From NCBI GenBank assembly GCA_001584585.1, contig LSYV01000002.1:5949019-6013018 (forward strand): 64,000 nt of DNA, in the 5' to 3' direction. Within the stretch, counting starts at the first letter, position 1. Every line of letters begins with the position of its first letter. This stretch comes from Gonium pectorale (taxonomy: Eukaryota; Chlorophyta; Chlorophyceae; Chlamydomonadales; Volvocaceae). Shown in pieces: positions 34,189 to 46,235 of this stretch. The position numbers and the translations under genes were made by a program. The notes below the pieces were generated by a model. The model was not told where the DNA came from and did no database searches. It saw only the letters and a program-made list of their open reading frames with translations.

Positions 34189-36009
34189 GGAACTGTCAAA
34201 CCGACTGCCCTGTCTGGTTAGTGAGCCCTGGCGAGGCAGTGGGCGGGGGGCTTGGTCGCCGTCAGGCGCTGCGGTTCCCCTTCTCTTGCGCTGTCGTATC
34301 CTGAGCTTAGGGGCTACCATACGCCGTATCTTTGTGTAGACAAGCAAACGTTTGGACTGTGAGGCGTAGTGGGGTCCGATTGTTTCCAATTAATGGGAAG
34401 CTTGGTTTGGATTGCGTTCATGGTTAATGTTGCGGTTATATGGACGCCCTTGTGGCTGCTCGCGCGCGTGTGCTGTGTGGTGTGGGCCGTGAACGCTTCT
34501 TCGGGCGTGTGCTCTCACGGGATCATGAGGCATGAGGCGATAGGAGGTGTGATGCGCGTCAAGAATGGATGGCCTTCATCTGTAGGGCAGTGCACCTGGA
34601 CACCGGATTGGCGGTGCGCGCTTCCTCTTTGGCGCCCTGCCCCTGTTGCGGCGGCGGTGGTCCTTCACCTTGCCCCGTGCGTGCTCGTCATGCCCTGACT
34701 TATCTTCCGTCGAGTCCTGCAGGGTGGCCTGCCCGTTATAAGCCTCTGCGGGCCTCCCTTTGTTTGATACTCTTTTGCGTCATACCCTTTGAGAACATTA
34801 ATCTTTGTGTGTCTTTTTTCGCATGATGCCTGTGTGTATGAGGTTGGTCTATAATAGCGCTCCCTCCCACACAAGGATTTACAGAGATATGACTACTTCG
34901 ATCGGCAAACCTGGCTAAGGTTGCAGGTCTGGAGAGTTACGAGGGAGAGAGTCAGGGAGCAGTTAGAGCGCGTGGCTTTCAATATGAGAAGACAAAACTA
35001 ATAGCGTTGGTGCCCCGAATAAACGGGAGCAGGATTGGCCTGCATGGCTTTCATGGTACGGGCGACTACGTGTCTGCATGTCAGGTTTGCAGTGTGTTAC
35101 AGTGTTCGCCTAATTGAGATGAAGGGTGGGTTGTGTGGTTTTGCATCTCAAGAGTCCGTTGCCGCAACAGAATACAATGACTTGCATCTTATAAGATCTG
35201 GTCTACTCGGAGATGCGCTGCCATAACGTGTATCGTCATCCAGGTGGGCCAAGGTTGTAAAAGTCATTGTGAAAGCGGTCCGATTTTCGGTTCTGTAACG
35301 TTATCGAACGTCGAATCCGCCACACCTGCAAGTGTGACTTTCCACGCGCACATCCTGCACACCGATATTGCGCAATAGATCACTGCTTGTCAACTCACCA
35401 CGACCTCAATTGACCGATTCGCTCCTGACAGTACAACTCCCGAAACTCAGCACGCTCACATCGCTCCTCCGTGCAGCAGCAGATGCTGTTCAACCCCTTG
35501 AGGACGACTCCCCGCCAACTCAACGACATACGGGAACAGAGAGTGTCACACTCCAACGGCAGCCAAAGCACACTCCAAAGGCAGAGCCGCAGCTCGTATC
35601 CGATGGCGCGTGCGTGGTGCACCAGCCTCCTCCTCACCACGCCATCCGTTACCGAATGCCACTCCGTATCCGCGTCGTCACCATCTGGCACTATCCTCCC
35701 AACACTGCATCCGCCATGCCTGGCCAACCCCCTTGCCCATCAACCTGCGAAGCAGCTGCCCTGCCGCGGGCGGGCTCTGCGCCACGCTGCACCCCGACAG
35801 CACGTATAAAAGAGAACCAGAAACGGGGAAGGCAGCCTCTACGGACATACACACCCGAGGGTGTGATGTTTCCAGCAGGGCGCCGAGCACGCACACGGGC
35901 ACAAGCTGCGCGGCGCCCCCGCCCCATACAGACCCACATCACTCCAGTCCGCCTGCTTAGGGGCAGTGCTGGGGCCTAACGCACGTTTTCACCGACGCAT
36001 GCCTGCTCC
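34189..36009. other. Intergenic region between convergent PP2C and STI1 genes
   Basis: No gene supported. The A/T-rich part from about 34380 to 35400 should include the PP2C 3' UTR; TGTAA occurs at 35256-35260. A dispersed repeat copy related to the MITE-like arms lies at 35803-35950, just before the STI1 stop codon. Confidence 0.5.
35803..35950 (+). repeat. Dispersed repeat copy (solo arm of the MITE-like family)
   Basis: Shares with the element at 9203-10140 the sequence order AACCAGAAA-purine tract, CATACACACCCGAGGGTGTG, TTTCCAGCAGGGC and a closing CCGCCCCATACAGACC block. It also shares 25 identical bases, starting AACCAGAAACGGGGAAGGCA, with the copy near 50855-50920 on the other strand. 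Only one arm is present. Confidence 0.6.
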
Positions 36010-39000
36010 TCACTTGACCTGGATGATGCCGGCCCCAACGAGTTTGTTGACCTTGGCCATGATGTCGGGATTGCGCAGGTGCTTCTGGGCACCCCGGGGG
36101 TCCTCCTGGAAGTCGCGGAGCACCTGCTGCATGATGGGGTCCTTAAGGATGCCCTGCACCTCGGGGTCCGCCAGCGAGCGAGCCTGGCGCTCCTTGACCT
36201 CCTCCGCGCTCGCCTGGCCCGACGCGAAACTGTGACAGGGGAGTAGGGCGGGGCAAGCGATTATAGTACAGTTGGGGAGCAGCATTACAAGCCAGCGGTT
36301 TCCGGCCGGCAGCTGCCGAGCTGGCGGGTGCGTCGTGCGGCATGCCGCATCCGAGGACCCGGAGTAGTCCGGCCATCTTGAGGGAGGGAAGGGCGCTTGC
36401 TTGCCACTCGCCCGCCCTCGACCCACATCCGCAATGCTAATGCCGTCCTTCCACACCTCAACCTTCGCCGCCCATACCCAAACGACGCTTTCACACACGG
36501 TAATACAGGAGACATGGTCATGCACAACCCCATGAACCCCCACCTCGCGAACCCCACCCCCAACCCCACGCCACACACCGGCTGATCGCCTCCACGGCGC
36601 GCTGCAGCCCGTCCTGCAGCTCCGCATTGTCGGGCTCCAGCTCCAGGCCCTTGTTATACGTCTCAATGGCCTTGTCGTACTCCTTCATGAAGTATTGGAG
36701 CGTGCCCTTGCGGCTGTAGCCCTTTACAAAGTCGGGCTTGAGCTCGATGCACTTGTCAGCGGCCTGCGGGGGCGCGCGTATGGTACACGCCGCAAGCGGG
36801 GTTGTAACAGCTGAGCGGGGCCAAGGCCTGAGATATGGTGCGAGGGGAACGATGCCCAGAGCGACAAGCTGGTACCGCCCTGTCCGCGCCCTGCTGCCCT
36901 GGCGCGCACCTTGACACCCTCCGGGTACGCTCCGAGCTTGGTGTAGCATGCAGCCAGGTTGGAGTACAGCTTGTAGGCCTCTGGGTTGACGGAGGGCGGC
37001 CCGCGCTTGAGCGCCTCCTGGTAGGCTTGGACCGCCTGCGCGGTTTAGGGTAACGACAGGACCGATAAGACCGTCAGGAGGCTTGTTTGTCCCGCAACCA
37101 CAAGCTAAGCTAGGGATAACTGCCGGCACTTAACGACGGGCACGACGACTAGCACGGACGGGCACACAGGCTATGGAGGAGCCCAGCCTCATACCCGCCC
37201 CATGCGCGCTCGGCCTCCCCACCTCCGGGTAGCGCTGCTCCTTGAACGCAGTGTTGCCCTTTTCCCGCTCCTCCTCCGCGAGCTCCATGTTGATGTAGGC
37301 CTTCTCCCGCGCCTCCTTGAGCGTCTTCTCCGTCTTATGTAGCAGAGCCAGCGTGTCGGCGTTGCGGTGCTCCATCAGGCTCTTGTTGTACGCCGCAATG
37401 GCGTCCTCCAGCCTGGGGAATGGGACAGGGGGCATCAGGCGGAGGAAGGGAGTTGGCGAGGGGCCGCAGGCAGGCATGAACCAGCACCGGCGGCGAGGCA
37501 GCCATGCAGCGACGTAACAGCCAGTGGGGTGCCACTACGCAAACACGGACATGCCAGGGAGGGGGCGAGGCTGCATATTGTTCCGGCCAGCCCAGGCCTG
37601 CGTCGTGCGAAGCTGGGTGCACCGCACGCACCTGTCCAGCTTGACTAGCGCGTTGCCCTTGCGGCTGAGCGCGCGGGCAATGACCTTGAAGTCGGCACGC
37701 AGCTCGCGACCACGCTCCACCGCCGCGTCGCAATCCGCGATGCACTCCTCGTACTTGGCCTGTGGGGCGGTCGTGAACGGGCGGGGATAGCGACGATGGG
37801 AAACGGCTCGTACACGCGTAGCGTGCCGGCGGCGAGTGCCATGCGGCGGCAAACTTTCGCGCGCAGTCGTCTTGAATAAAGGGACGCCACGTGGCGCAGG
37901 GTTTACCACTTGACGCTACACAAGACAGAACGGTACAGGTTATGGGGCAGGCTAACCTGGAGCCAGCTATGCGCAACAGGAGGGGTGCCCTGAGGCGAAC
38001 AGCGGTACCTTAACGCATGAGGCTACACACCTGCTCAAAGTACACAGCGGCGCGGTTTGTGAGGAACGTGACGTCCCCATCGAACAGCTCCAGCGCCCGA
38101 TTGTAGTGCGCGATAGCGGACTCGAACTCTTTCTTCTTGTAAGCTTCGTTGCCCGCCTCCTTGGCCTTCTGCGCCTCAGCCTTGCGCGACGCCAGCTCGC
38201 GCTCCTCGTCCGTCATGTCAGCGTCAGGGGCATGCTCGGGGGCAGGCTCAGGCGCCGGCGTCGCCTTGGGCTCGGGCTTGGGGGGCTGCAGGTTGGGAGC
38301 AGGAGCAGGAGGTGCAACGCCGGGTTAGGAGAAGACAGGAGGGGGGTAGGACTTGTTACGTTTGACAAGTCCTCGTTTTGAATCCTGCCCCATGCGGGCC
38401 CAGGGCGACCGCCCACAAACCAGTACAGCAGCCTCCACTAATGCCCAACCCGCAGTTGGATCAGGGAGCGTTTGATGCCACCGCTGGCGCAACCCCAAGG
38501 CCGTCCTTGTCACGCAGCCCCTCACCTCGGGGTGGCTGCGGGACGGTCCTTTGTCGGCCGACTCCTCCTCTCCCGGCCTGGACATCTTGAGACCCAACCC
38601 GATCTCCAAGAGCTGCGCAGGGGCAGAGGTTAAACAATTTCGCGCACGAATTGAAGGTCAGGTAGGATTGCCAATGGCACACTGCCGGACAGGGGGCACG
38701 TCATGAACTAAACGGGAAAAGTGCCATGGGCGTACAGGCCACGGGAGCCGCTGCAACTGCGCAAAGGGCCGCTTACATGCCCGACCCGACCCGACCCGAC
38801 CCGGACATAAGCCATCAACGCCGGCTCGTCCGCCGGCCGAGGGCCCATCCACTAGCATCCGCACTCGCCCCCAAAGTGCCCCGTCCACCCGCTCACCAGC
38901 TGCATGCGCGGGTCATGCAGGTACATGTTGATATGGGAGGGGTCGGCCTGCACGTCCGCCAGCATGCGCATGAAGTCGGGCTGGCCCAGAAGCGCCTTGC

Positions 39001-40790
39001 CGCGCGGGTCAGTCGCCAGCTTGAGCAGCACCTCGGGGGAGGAGAACAGGCCGCCGCCGGGTCGCTGCGGTCGGGAGGCAGCGGCGCGGGCCTCCTCCAG
39101 CGAGGCCCGCAGCTGCTCACTTGAGGGGTCGTGCTCCAGGCCTGGTAGGGAGGAGATGCCGATAAGGGTGCCAGACCGAGGGCGGAAGATACAGGTGTTT
39201 GCTAGCGAGCCAAGCTTCAAAAGCAAATGGGCTCCTGGGCTGCACCGAGGGACTGTAGCAGTAGCAAAAGGCTGCCAGCAGGTACGATGCCATGGGCACG
39301 GCAGAGCCTCGCAGACGTTGCTGCTTTAGGCCCGAAAGCAGCGCAGCTTGCATTAGCGCTGTCGCCATGTCGCCGGTTCCAGTGCCGACCGGCAAGCCTC
39401 GCCACTCCCTGTCGACGGCTCTCCGCGGCAACCCGCACCGCTCCGACTTCAGCCACCATACGGCTGGTAGCGGCGTCGCGGCCAGCCGCTGCGGAGCGAC
39501 CGAGCTGGCCGCTGCGCTCTGCCCGGCGCCGGCCCGGCTTGCGCACAAGTCCGCAGCCAAGCCCCCAGCGCCCCTGGGACACCGCGCTGTCCGGTCCACG
39601 CAGCACAGCGCTGCTATTGCTGATTTCGCAGAGCCGGACCACCGCTGCGCCCGGACTGGCTGCTTAATCAGGCAGAGCTTGCAGTCCGAACCGACAGCCG
39701 GGATTCCCGCACCGGGGCAGCAGTGCATGCTCGTGGGGCCGGCCCAGCCCCCTGCGCCACACGGGCGCAGGCCGGCGGGCCAGCGGCCTACACAAGCGTC
39801 CCTGTATCCCCAGCCACCCAGCGGATAAGCCGGGAGGCGCTGAGGGGCCTGCACAAGCGCTCCGAAAAAGGGGAGCGGGCGGCACAGCGGCGATCCGCTG
39901 CGGCTGGCCGCGGCTGGTGTGTCGCGGAACACCGCCAGCCAAGCAGCCAGCCAGCGCCAAAGGGCCCTTCTTTTCCCGTGCCCGCTCGTCCCTCCACGGT
40001 CTGACCACACGGCAGGCCCGACGCACCCTTCTCGTACGCCTGCACCGCCTCAGCGTACTCGCCCAGCCCGTGATGCGCAGCGCCCAGCCGGCTGTAGCCC
40101 TTGGCCCAGTCGGGCTTCAGCTCCACGCACTGCCGAGGGCGAGGATGTGAGGCTTGATGGGCACGGCGCGCTGGGGATGCAAAGGACTATGAGGTGTTGG
40201 CGAGTAGGACAGACGCCGGAGCTTGGCAGGGCATCCGAGCCGCGCTGGGCGCGCCGCGACGACCTATGGACGACACACACTGCCGTTCCCGAATACTGCG
40301 TCCGAACACACGCCCTGAACTTTGTCCATACCTTCATGGCGTCCTCCAGAGCCGCAGCATAGTTCTTAAGGCTCGCCTGTCAAACGGACATGCGTGCATA
40401 TGTTAAGCGCCTGTCACACAAAAGCTGCAAATAGTAAGCGTTTCCTTTGGCAGAGGCCCGGGTCAGCTTCATTTTGTGGACGTAGCTGTGTCTCCAAGAG
40501 GGGCCTTCACGCAGGGACATGGTTGAGGCCCAGCCAGTCTCGCCGTGGTAACCCTACACGCGTACCTGCGACGCAGACCGGTTGCTGTAGAGGACGTGGT
40601 TTGAGGGGTCAAGCTCGATAGCCTGGGTGAAATACTTGATGGCCTCCTCAAAGTTCCCGGCCGAGAACTCGGCATTGCCCTTTGCCTGCGCCCAACAAAA
40701 CACACGGAGTCGGCGTGACGCCCTCCGCAGGCATATAGGCATCAGCCCCCCCTGTGACGTTGCATCATTCACCTTTAAAGCGTCCGCCAT
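36010..40790 (-). CDS. STI1: Hsp70-Hsp90 organising protein STI1/HOP
   Basis: Cytosolic co-chaperone that bridges Hsp70 and Hsp90 for client transfer. Twelve exons (first 40773-40790 coding MADALK, last 36010-36229) total 1722 nt and 573 residues, the normal HOP length. Order: TPR1 (AKGNAEFSAGNFEEAIKYFT ... WAKGYSRLGAAHHGLGEYAE, about 7-100), DP1/STI1 motif (SSPEVLLKLATDPRGKALLG ... about 128-177), acidic/Pro linker (PPKPEPKATPAPEPAPEHAP), TPR2A (KEAGNEAYKKKEFESAIAHY, about 240-355), TPR2B (EEREKGNTAFKEQRYPEAVQ, about 370-490) and DP2 (DPEVQGILKDPIMQQVLRDF ... AGIIQVK). The carboxylate-clamp pattern (Lys/Asn in the KGN.. and AGNEAY helices) is intact in the TPR modules. A long intron, 39142-40026, separates the end of TPR1 from DP1. 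Confidence 0.96.
38779..38803 (+). repeat. (CCCGA)n microsatellite in an STI1 intron
   Basis: About four to five tandem CCCGA units are embedded in the intron between the DP1 exon and the linker exon. A simple repeat with no sign of function. Confidence 0.8.
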
Positions 40791-41052
40791 CGTGCCTCAC
40801 TAGGTCCCCGAAATGGGTGAATGGGATCTCGGTGCGCCCTTTAGAAGATCGTGAAACTATTTCAAAGAGAATCGTAGAGTGCGTAAGTAGTGTTCAGCTG
40901 CATGCACGCTGTGGAAGCTTAAGGGCGGCTCCGCCATGTTTCCAGAACCCATGTTACTTGCCGTACCTCTTTCTCCGGTACTCGCCTCGTGCACTGTTCT
41001 TACATGCCTTGCATTTCTTCATACGACAAGTTTTTCGGCAGCCGACACAGCA
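40791..41052. promoter_or_regulatory. Bidirectional promoter region of STI1 and a small TM protein
   Basis: Only 262 bp separate the start codons of the two divergent genes, so both promoters and 5' UTRs must share it. The segment contains a GAAACTATTTCAAAGAGAA stretch (about 40851-40870), loosely heat-shock-element-like, which would suit an STI1 promoter, but it does not fit a perfect nGAAn array. Confidence 0.45.
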
Positions 41053-41770
41053 ATGACGCTTTGGGGCTACATCATTTCGCAAACGTCGCAGAGCCAGGCC
41101 CGATTGGCGGCGTTTGGTTTAGTATGTATCGGTGGGACGTGGGCCATCGGCTCTCTATTCTCCTCCTTCACCGTGTCTGACCTTGACAAAAAGCAGCAGA
41201 AGGCGGTTCGGGACCACATGACATACGACCACAAGGTGCGAGTGAGGCAAAGGCCATAGCGTCCGGTCTTGCCTGGCCGTGGTGGGTTTTGACACCATGG
41301 ATGAGTCCCCAACCCGACTATCCACGTGCACCACAGAGACTTGCCACGGCGCAGCAGAGGCGTCTCTCACAAATGCTCCGGGATGTGTCGGAGGGCCGAG
41401 GCGATGAGCACTGGCAGGCGGTCATGAGGTCAGTAGCTGGGTGCATGCCCTATGCCCAGGGCATCTCCCGCATGGCAGATGTTGACAGGTCCTCAAGCTG
41501 GTCAAATGGCTAGCTCCTGCGCTGTGTTGCCCTACGCCGCGAGCAGCGGGGCACTCTGAACAAATGGGGGGAAGAAACGCTTTCTGGTGCTGGCGGCCGC
41601 GCATAGAATGGCAGTACATTTCCTTCCCTCGCCCCGCTGTTGAGCCATTTGATCCCGGTCTTCCTGCCCGGAACAGGGGCACGTTGGTGCCGGACCCGAA
41701 TGCCGGGAATAAAACGGAGAGCGTGGACCGTGAGCGGCTGGCTAAGGCGCTCAGTGCAGCCAAGAAATGA
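41053..41770 (+). CDS. Small single-TM protein of unknown function
   Basis: Three exons (41053-41235, 41337-41428, 41677-41770) sum to 369 nt and 122 residues. The start MTLWGYIISQTSQSQARLAA leads into one hydrophobic helix (AFGLVCIGGTWAIGSLF, about residues 20-37). A charged, probably soluble tail follows (TVSDLDKKQQKAVRDHMTYD, then RRLSQMLRDVSEGRGDEHWQ) and ends TESVDRERLAKALSAAKK. The shape fits a small organelle or ER membrane protein such as an assembly or complex subunit, but I do not recognise the family. Exon 3 could begin slightly upstream; the cag acceptor at 41676 keeps phase. It is divergent from STI1 and convergent with NBS1. Confidence 0.65.
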
Positions 41771-41879
41771 GCGGCCCGGCTTGGGTACAAGCAGCGTGAC
41801 GGCGGTATCATGTGGATAGGTTGCAGCTGGACGGCGGCCCCAACAGACCCTGGGGCTTTGATCCCTCAGTTGTCTCCAT

Positions 41880-41884
41880 TTACA
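41880..41884 (-). terminator. TGTAA poly(A) signal candidate for NBS1
   Basis: Minus-strand TGTAA (TTACA on the plus strand) lies about 117 nt beyond the NBS1 stop, between the convergent small TM gene and NBS1. The spacing is typical for a short 3' UTR. Confidence 0.45.
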
Positions 41885-42000
41885 GAAGCAGCAGGCAGAC
41901 TGGCGGCCGTTGCCGCAGGTGCGTGGCATCCACTGCCACGCGCCTAAGGCGCTTGCCCAGCAGGGCCATGCGCTGTCGAGGATGGCCCAGCGAGTGCCCG

Positions 42001-45000
42001 TCAGCTCCTCTTGGCCGCTCGTGGCGGCTTCTTGGCGCCTGCACCGGTGGTCCTGAACATCTCGTCGGCGCGCCGCTTCTTGTTGGCCCGCTCCTCCTCC
42101 TGCCTGAGGGTGTTGAGGACGTCATCGGCCGCGTTGGTGGCAGCCGACGGCCCGCACTTGTGCAATATGGGGGCATGGCCCATGGGGCCCGGCTGCGCCC
42201 CAAGACGCCAAACATCGACGAGCTCTTTCCCTTTTTGCGTGGCTGGCCCTACTACAGTTGCCCAACAACCTTGCTACCTAGCTGCCTCACCTGAGGAAGG
42301 CCTCCGCCTCGTCCGTGTCCTTGAAGCTGTCTGCCATGTACACCGGCAGCGGGGCCACGGTGGCAGGCTGCAGCGGGGTGCCCTGCTTGCGGAAGCGCTT
42401 GAAGTTGGGCTCACCGTCGTCGCCGTCAGCCGCCGCGGCGCTCTGGCCACTGGCCAAGCTCCCCGGACCCAGCGCAGCTTGTGAGACGTCGCCACCGCCG
42501 CCCCGCCGAGCGACGATGTCCGGCGTAGGCGCTGCCGTTATGAGGTCGACCTCCAGCACCACCTGAGCCGACGCATCGAGCACCTCCGGTATCTGTTCCT
42601 CCTTGGGCCGCGTCGGAACCTCCAGCGCCTCCTCCTCGGCGTCGGCACCCTTCTTCCCCTTGCCCTTGCCCTTTGCCGCCACGGCGCGCTTGGGCCCGGC
42701 AGTGGCAACAACTGACCCCGGCCCGGTTGGCGGGTTAATGTTTGGCTCGGGCTTCGTGGCGAGGGGCGTGGCGCCGGGCGCGGCCATGCTGCGGCGCCCA
42801 CCTCGGTGCGGCTGCTGCGTCATCCAGGGCACGCCCTCGTCATTGGCAATGGGCTCCTGCTTGATGGGCACTCCGGCTGCCCCAGCCATGGCGGTGAGCT
42901 GCAGTTGCGTTTGAGTGGATGGCGGCCTCGTGGTAGATGGCGCCGCGGAAGCAGGCGGTGCGTCCACGGCAGCGCCGAGGCGTCGCCGCTTTGCGGGTGG
43001 AGCGTCTTGCTGGCTAGTGTCCGTGTTGGCACCCCGCTGAGCCGCTGCGGCGGCCGCTGCGGTGGCCGCTGCAGGAGGACAACCGCGCGTGCCTGTGATA
43101 GATGCTCAAAGAGGTCGCCCACTGGGTCAAGACAGGGGCGGTAAGGCAACTGGCAGACGGCCACACCAGGGCATGTTGCGCAGAAAGACCAGGACGTTGA
43201 GCCCCAAGGCGCAATGCGTTGAATGCATGCGTGGCGGCATAGGTTTTCTTGTCGCTAAGACTGCAAGATTGGTGGCTTTGTCACAAGTGCTGATAAAAGT
43301 CATGACTATTTGTAACTTACTCCATGCAGCAAGCGCCGGGAGAACCCCTCTAGTGACGCACACGCCCTGCAGTACGGACTCACCCTCTGCGGGCCTTCTC
43401 GCAGCAACAATCCACCTGTCGACCAGCCCGCCATTCGAGGCACTTGGGCCGGCTTCTGATGGCGTGGATGCAGGTAGTCGTACAGGTGCATTCTGCAATT
43501 CGGATACAGGCCGTGTCTGAAAGCGGCATGGGCACGGAAAGGACAGATGTTACTGTAAACCGGTCTTGTGGTTGCAAGCCGCTCCGAGGCACATTCCACG
43601 TGTGACCTCAGCTGGCGTGGCTGGGACGCACAAAAAATCACTCACGCAGAGCACGGCCGGCCGGTCCTGCGCCACTTCTGCCGCACCCTCCTCCTCGTCC
43701 TCCGCCGCCTGAGTCACGTCCGAGTCCGCGGGGTCCGCTTCGGCTGATCCGCCACCAGCCTGTTGCAAAGGCGGCGGGCGTGCTCCCGCGGCGAGGACAG
43801 CGCGGGCGCTGCTAACGAGAGCGCGGACTGCTGACGCGTCGGCTGACAGAAGGCAGACCTGTAAGAATCCAGGGAACGTATTAGACCAGCTTACAAAACA
43901 GGTAGTGCCAAAACCGTTAGCAAGACCTGCTGTGGGGCACCGCACCGTAATGTTGCACCACTTCCATGCACTACCCTACCAGCAGCTCCACCACGTCGAG
44001 CCCACCACGCGCCTCGGCCTCGGGCCCAGTCTCCGAGCCAGCCTCCCGCAACACCAGCAAGTCAGCAGCTGCGGCTCCCTGCGCCCGGGGCAGCACCTGG
44101 CCGCCCAGCTCTGACAGCAAAGCCGCCAGACCGGCATCCTGCAGGACCACACGGAGGAAGGTATCCATCAACTTGAACAAGCCCAAGTCGCCAAACCACG
44201 AGCAGAGCACATCCAAGCTTGCTACGCGGCCGCATGCAGGACCCTGTTGCCTGTGCGACGGCCCGTACCTGCCACTCATCGCTGAAGCCCACGGTGACCC
44301 CGGACAGCAGGCCAGCCAGCTCGCGAGCCAAGGCGGGAGGAGGAAGAGGCACGGTTGCGGGAGGCCGGCTGGGCCCGAGAGACAGCTGTGCAGACTCGGG
44401 CGGCTGCGGTAGCGCGCTCAAAATCAGGCCCGCGCCCGCCACTTGCTGCAACCTGCAGATGCGGATTGCAGGGACACATTTTGGTAGACAGCCAGCAGGC
44501 TAAATTGCTGCCGAACATCTTAAGTTAAGGATGCAGGCAAGCAGCTGTACCCAAGCCTGCAAGCGAGCTGGGGAACGTCGGGCAAGCAGACACCAAGGCA
44601 TGTAGGGCGGGGCGTGCGTGGTGGACATGTCACCGGCATGCAGGGACTCCCTGCTTCGCCCCGCGACCAGCAACAACGGGAGGGCACATGCCAGCAGCGC
44701 ATCTCTGCCCGCCAGCGCGCATCCTGGGCAGGCGACGGGTGGGCTGCAGCAGCCGGCGCAGGACTCACCAGGCCAAGTCTGCCAGGGCGGCACCCCGCAG
44801 CAGCAGCCCGTACACCAGCCCCGACCAGACGCAGTCCCCCGGGCTGTAAAGCACGTGCGTGGTGGCCGGGTCGGGCGCGTGGACCAGGCGCACGCCTGTG
44901 GGGAAGCAGCAACAGACGGTCTGGTTGAATCCTCTCAAGAAGCTACGGGTTGGCTGAGACCGACAACTAACAAGGGCCCCCTCAAAATTGCTGAGGTAGG

Positions 45001-46235
45001 CAGCGGCGCGCGGGCGCTCAAGACCGTGGCAGCTGGCCGCCTCTATATCTCAGCCTGCTGGAGGTGCCCACCTGCCCGCCCCGCCGCCTCCCGCACGGCG
45101 TCCACCTGTGGGTGCAAGGGATGCACTGCGACCACCACGGCAAGCTCCTCTACGCTGCAGTGACACATTGGGGCGTGGCAGCCGCGGCGCATGTGCTACA
45201 GTCGGTTAGAGTCCGGCAAGGCAGCCCGGCCCCGCCGTCGCCCGTGCCGCCCAGCCCGGCCCCGCCGTCGCCTAAGCCGCCCAGCCCCGCTCTGCCCAGC
45301 CGCATATGCCCGCATCGAACGGAAGCACATGCACGGTCTATGCCATTGGAGTCAGTGACCAAGGTCCGAGCCACGCATGCACTGCATGTGCCTTACGAAC
45401 ATCAAGTGCGTACTGCCACTCAGCTGGGAAGGCAGAGGCTCGCCCGATAGAGCAGCAGCGACTCCCACGCAGGTGAACTCACATGAGGTGAATCTTGGGA
45501 GCAAGCTGCACCTTGTCCCCGGCAACAAGCTCCTGCTCGCCGCCAGCGACCATCTTGACGCCGTTGACGGATGAGCCAAATCGACTCCGATCTGTGAGGT
45601 GGGAAACCGCAGCCGCACGCACCAACGGCGCGCATTGGAGCGGTGCCGACGAGATACGTCATTATCAACTGCCAAGAACTGTGCACTCTTGCTTGCGCCA
45701 TGCTGCAACCCAATTGCTCCGCCCTGCACAGGCATCGTCTAACGGAAGACACTGCTGCACGCCCGGGAAGCATGCGACCCGTTGGCTGGCTAAGGAAACC
45801 TGTGGCGTGTGAGGACACCCGGTAAGCGGGCACAACATCGCAGGGCCAAAGACGACTGCAGGTCGAGCGTGCACCCAAGTCCCACCAGGTAGCCGCACGC
45901 AATCCCACCTGCTATAATGAGCCGGCTTGGGGCGGCCCCGCCATCGTCGTCTCCTGCCGGCTCTACTCGGAGCACAGCGTGAACCTGCACCCCGTCATGT
46001 GCATGTTTCCCTGGCTGCCAGCCGCTCCCTGACTGCCTATGTTGTGTACTGCAGAGGAGGCACTGCGCACCTTGCTGACACTCTTGTCCTGCACAACAAC
46101 GTCGGGCCTCACATCCAGCTTCGCGGGCGGCCGACCAACCGTGTACTCCCGCGGCCGTCCAGGCTCCCCCGATGTGAGGATGAAGCGGTCGGCTGCACGC
46201 TGGCCCGCATTTTCCACGCCGATTACCCAGACCAT
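42001..46235 (-). CDS. NBS1: NBS1/nibrin-like DNA-repair protein
   Basis: Subunit of the MRE11-RAD50-NBS1 double-strand-break complex. From 46235: FHA domain (MVWVIGVENAGQRAADRFIL ... YTVGRPPAKLDVRPDVVV; KSVSK-VHAVLRVEP; DRSRFGSSVNGVKM) over exons 46071-46235, 45909-45984 and 45483-45591. Then a BRCT-type region (VEELAVVVAVHPLHPQVDAV, GVRLVHAPDPATTHVLYSPG) in 45072-45154 and 44769-44895, and a second BRCT-like part in 44269-44452 and following exons. The long C-terminal part carries basic/Pro-rich sequence, the MRE11-binding-like motif PNFKRFRKQG (exon ~42290-42967) and a charged tail RADEMFRTT before the stop at 42001. The FHA phosphate-binding Arg (VGRPP) is kept. Middle exon borders between 42970 and 44268 are approximate. 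The FHA plus BRCT plus KRFRK order makes the call strong. Confidence 0.85.
45226..45302. repeat. SPxPP-type minisatellite in an NBS1 intron
   Basis: Tandem imperfect repeats of CCCAGCCCGGCCCCGCCGTC type lie within the intron between the FHA and first BRCT exons. On the plus strand they would read SPAPPSPVPPSPAPPSPKPP, like hydroxyproline-rich cell-wall (pherophorin-type) linkers, but the segment is antisense to the NBS1 transcript and has no surrounding gene. Best viewed as a GC-rich repeat. Confidence 0.7.

Noticed and set aside
38761..38810. Telomere-like repeat
   Set aside because: The CCCGA tandem is not the TTTTAGGG/TTTAGGG-type telomere unit of green algae; it is an ordinary intronic microsatellite.
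39292..39828. 178-codon plus-strand frame inside an STI1 intron
   Set aside because: Composition is that of random GC-rich sequence (Ala/Pro/Arg/Ser), with no recognisable motif or splice context; likely intronic.
40851..40870. Heat-shock element upstream of STI1
   Set aside because: Only one imperfect GAA...TTC-like arrangement is visible, not three alternating nGAAn units, so it was not listed as a defined site.
45226..45302. Pherophorin gene exon
   Set aside because: Only a short SPxPP tract is present, antisense inside an NBS1 intron, with no pherophorin globular domain nearby.
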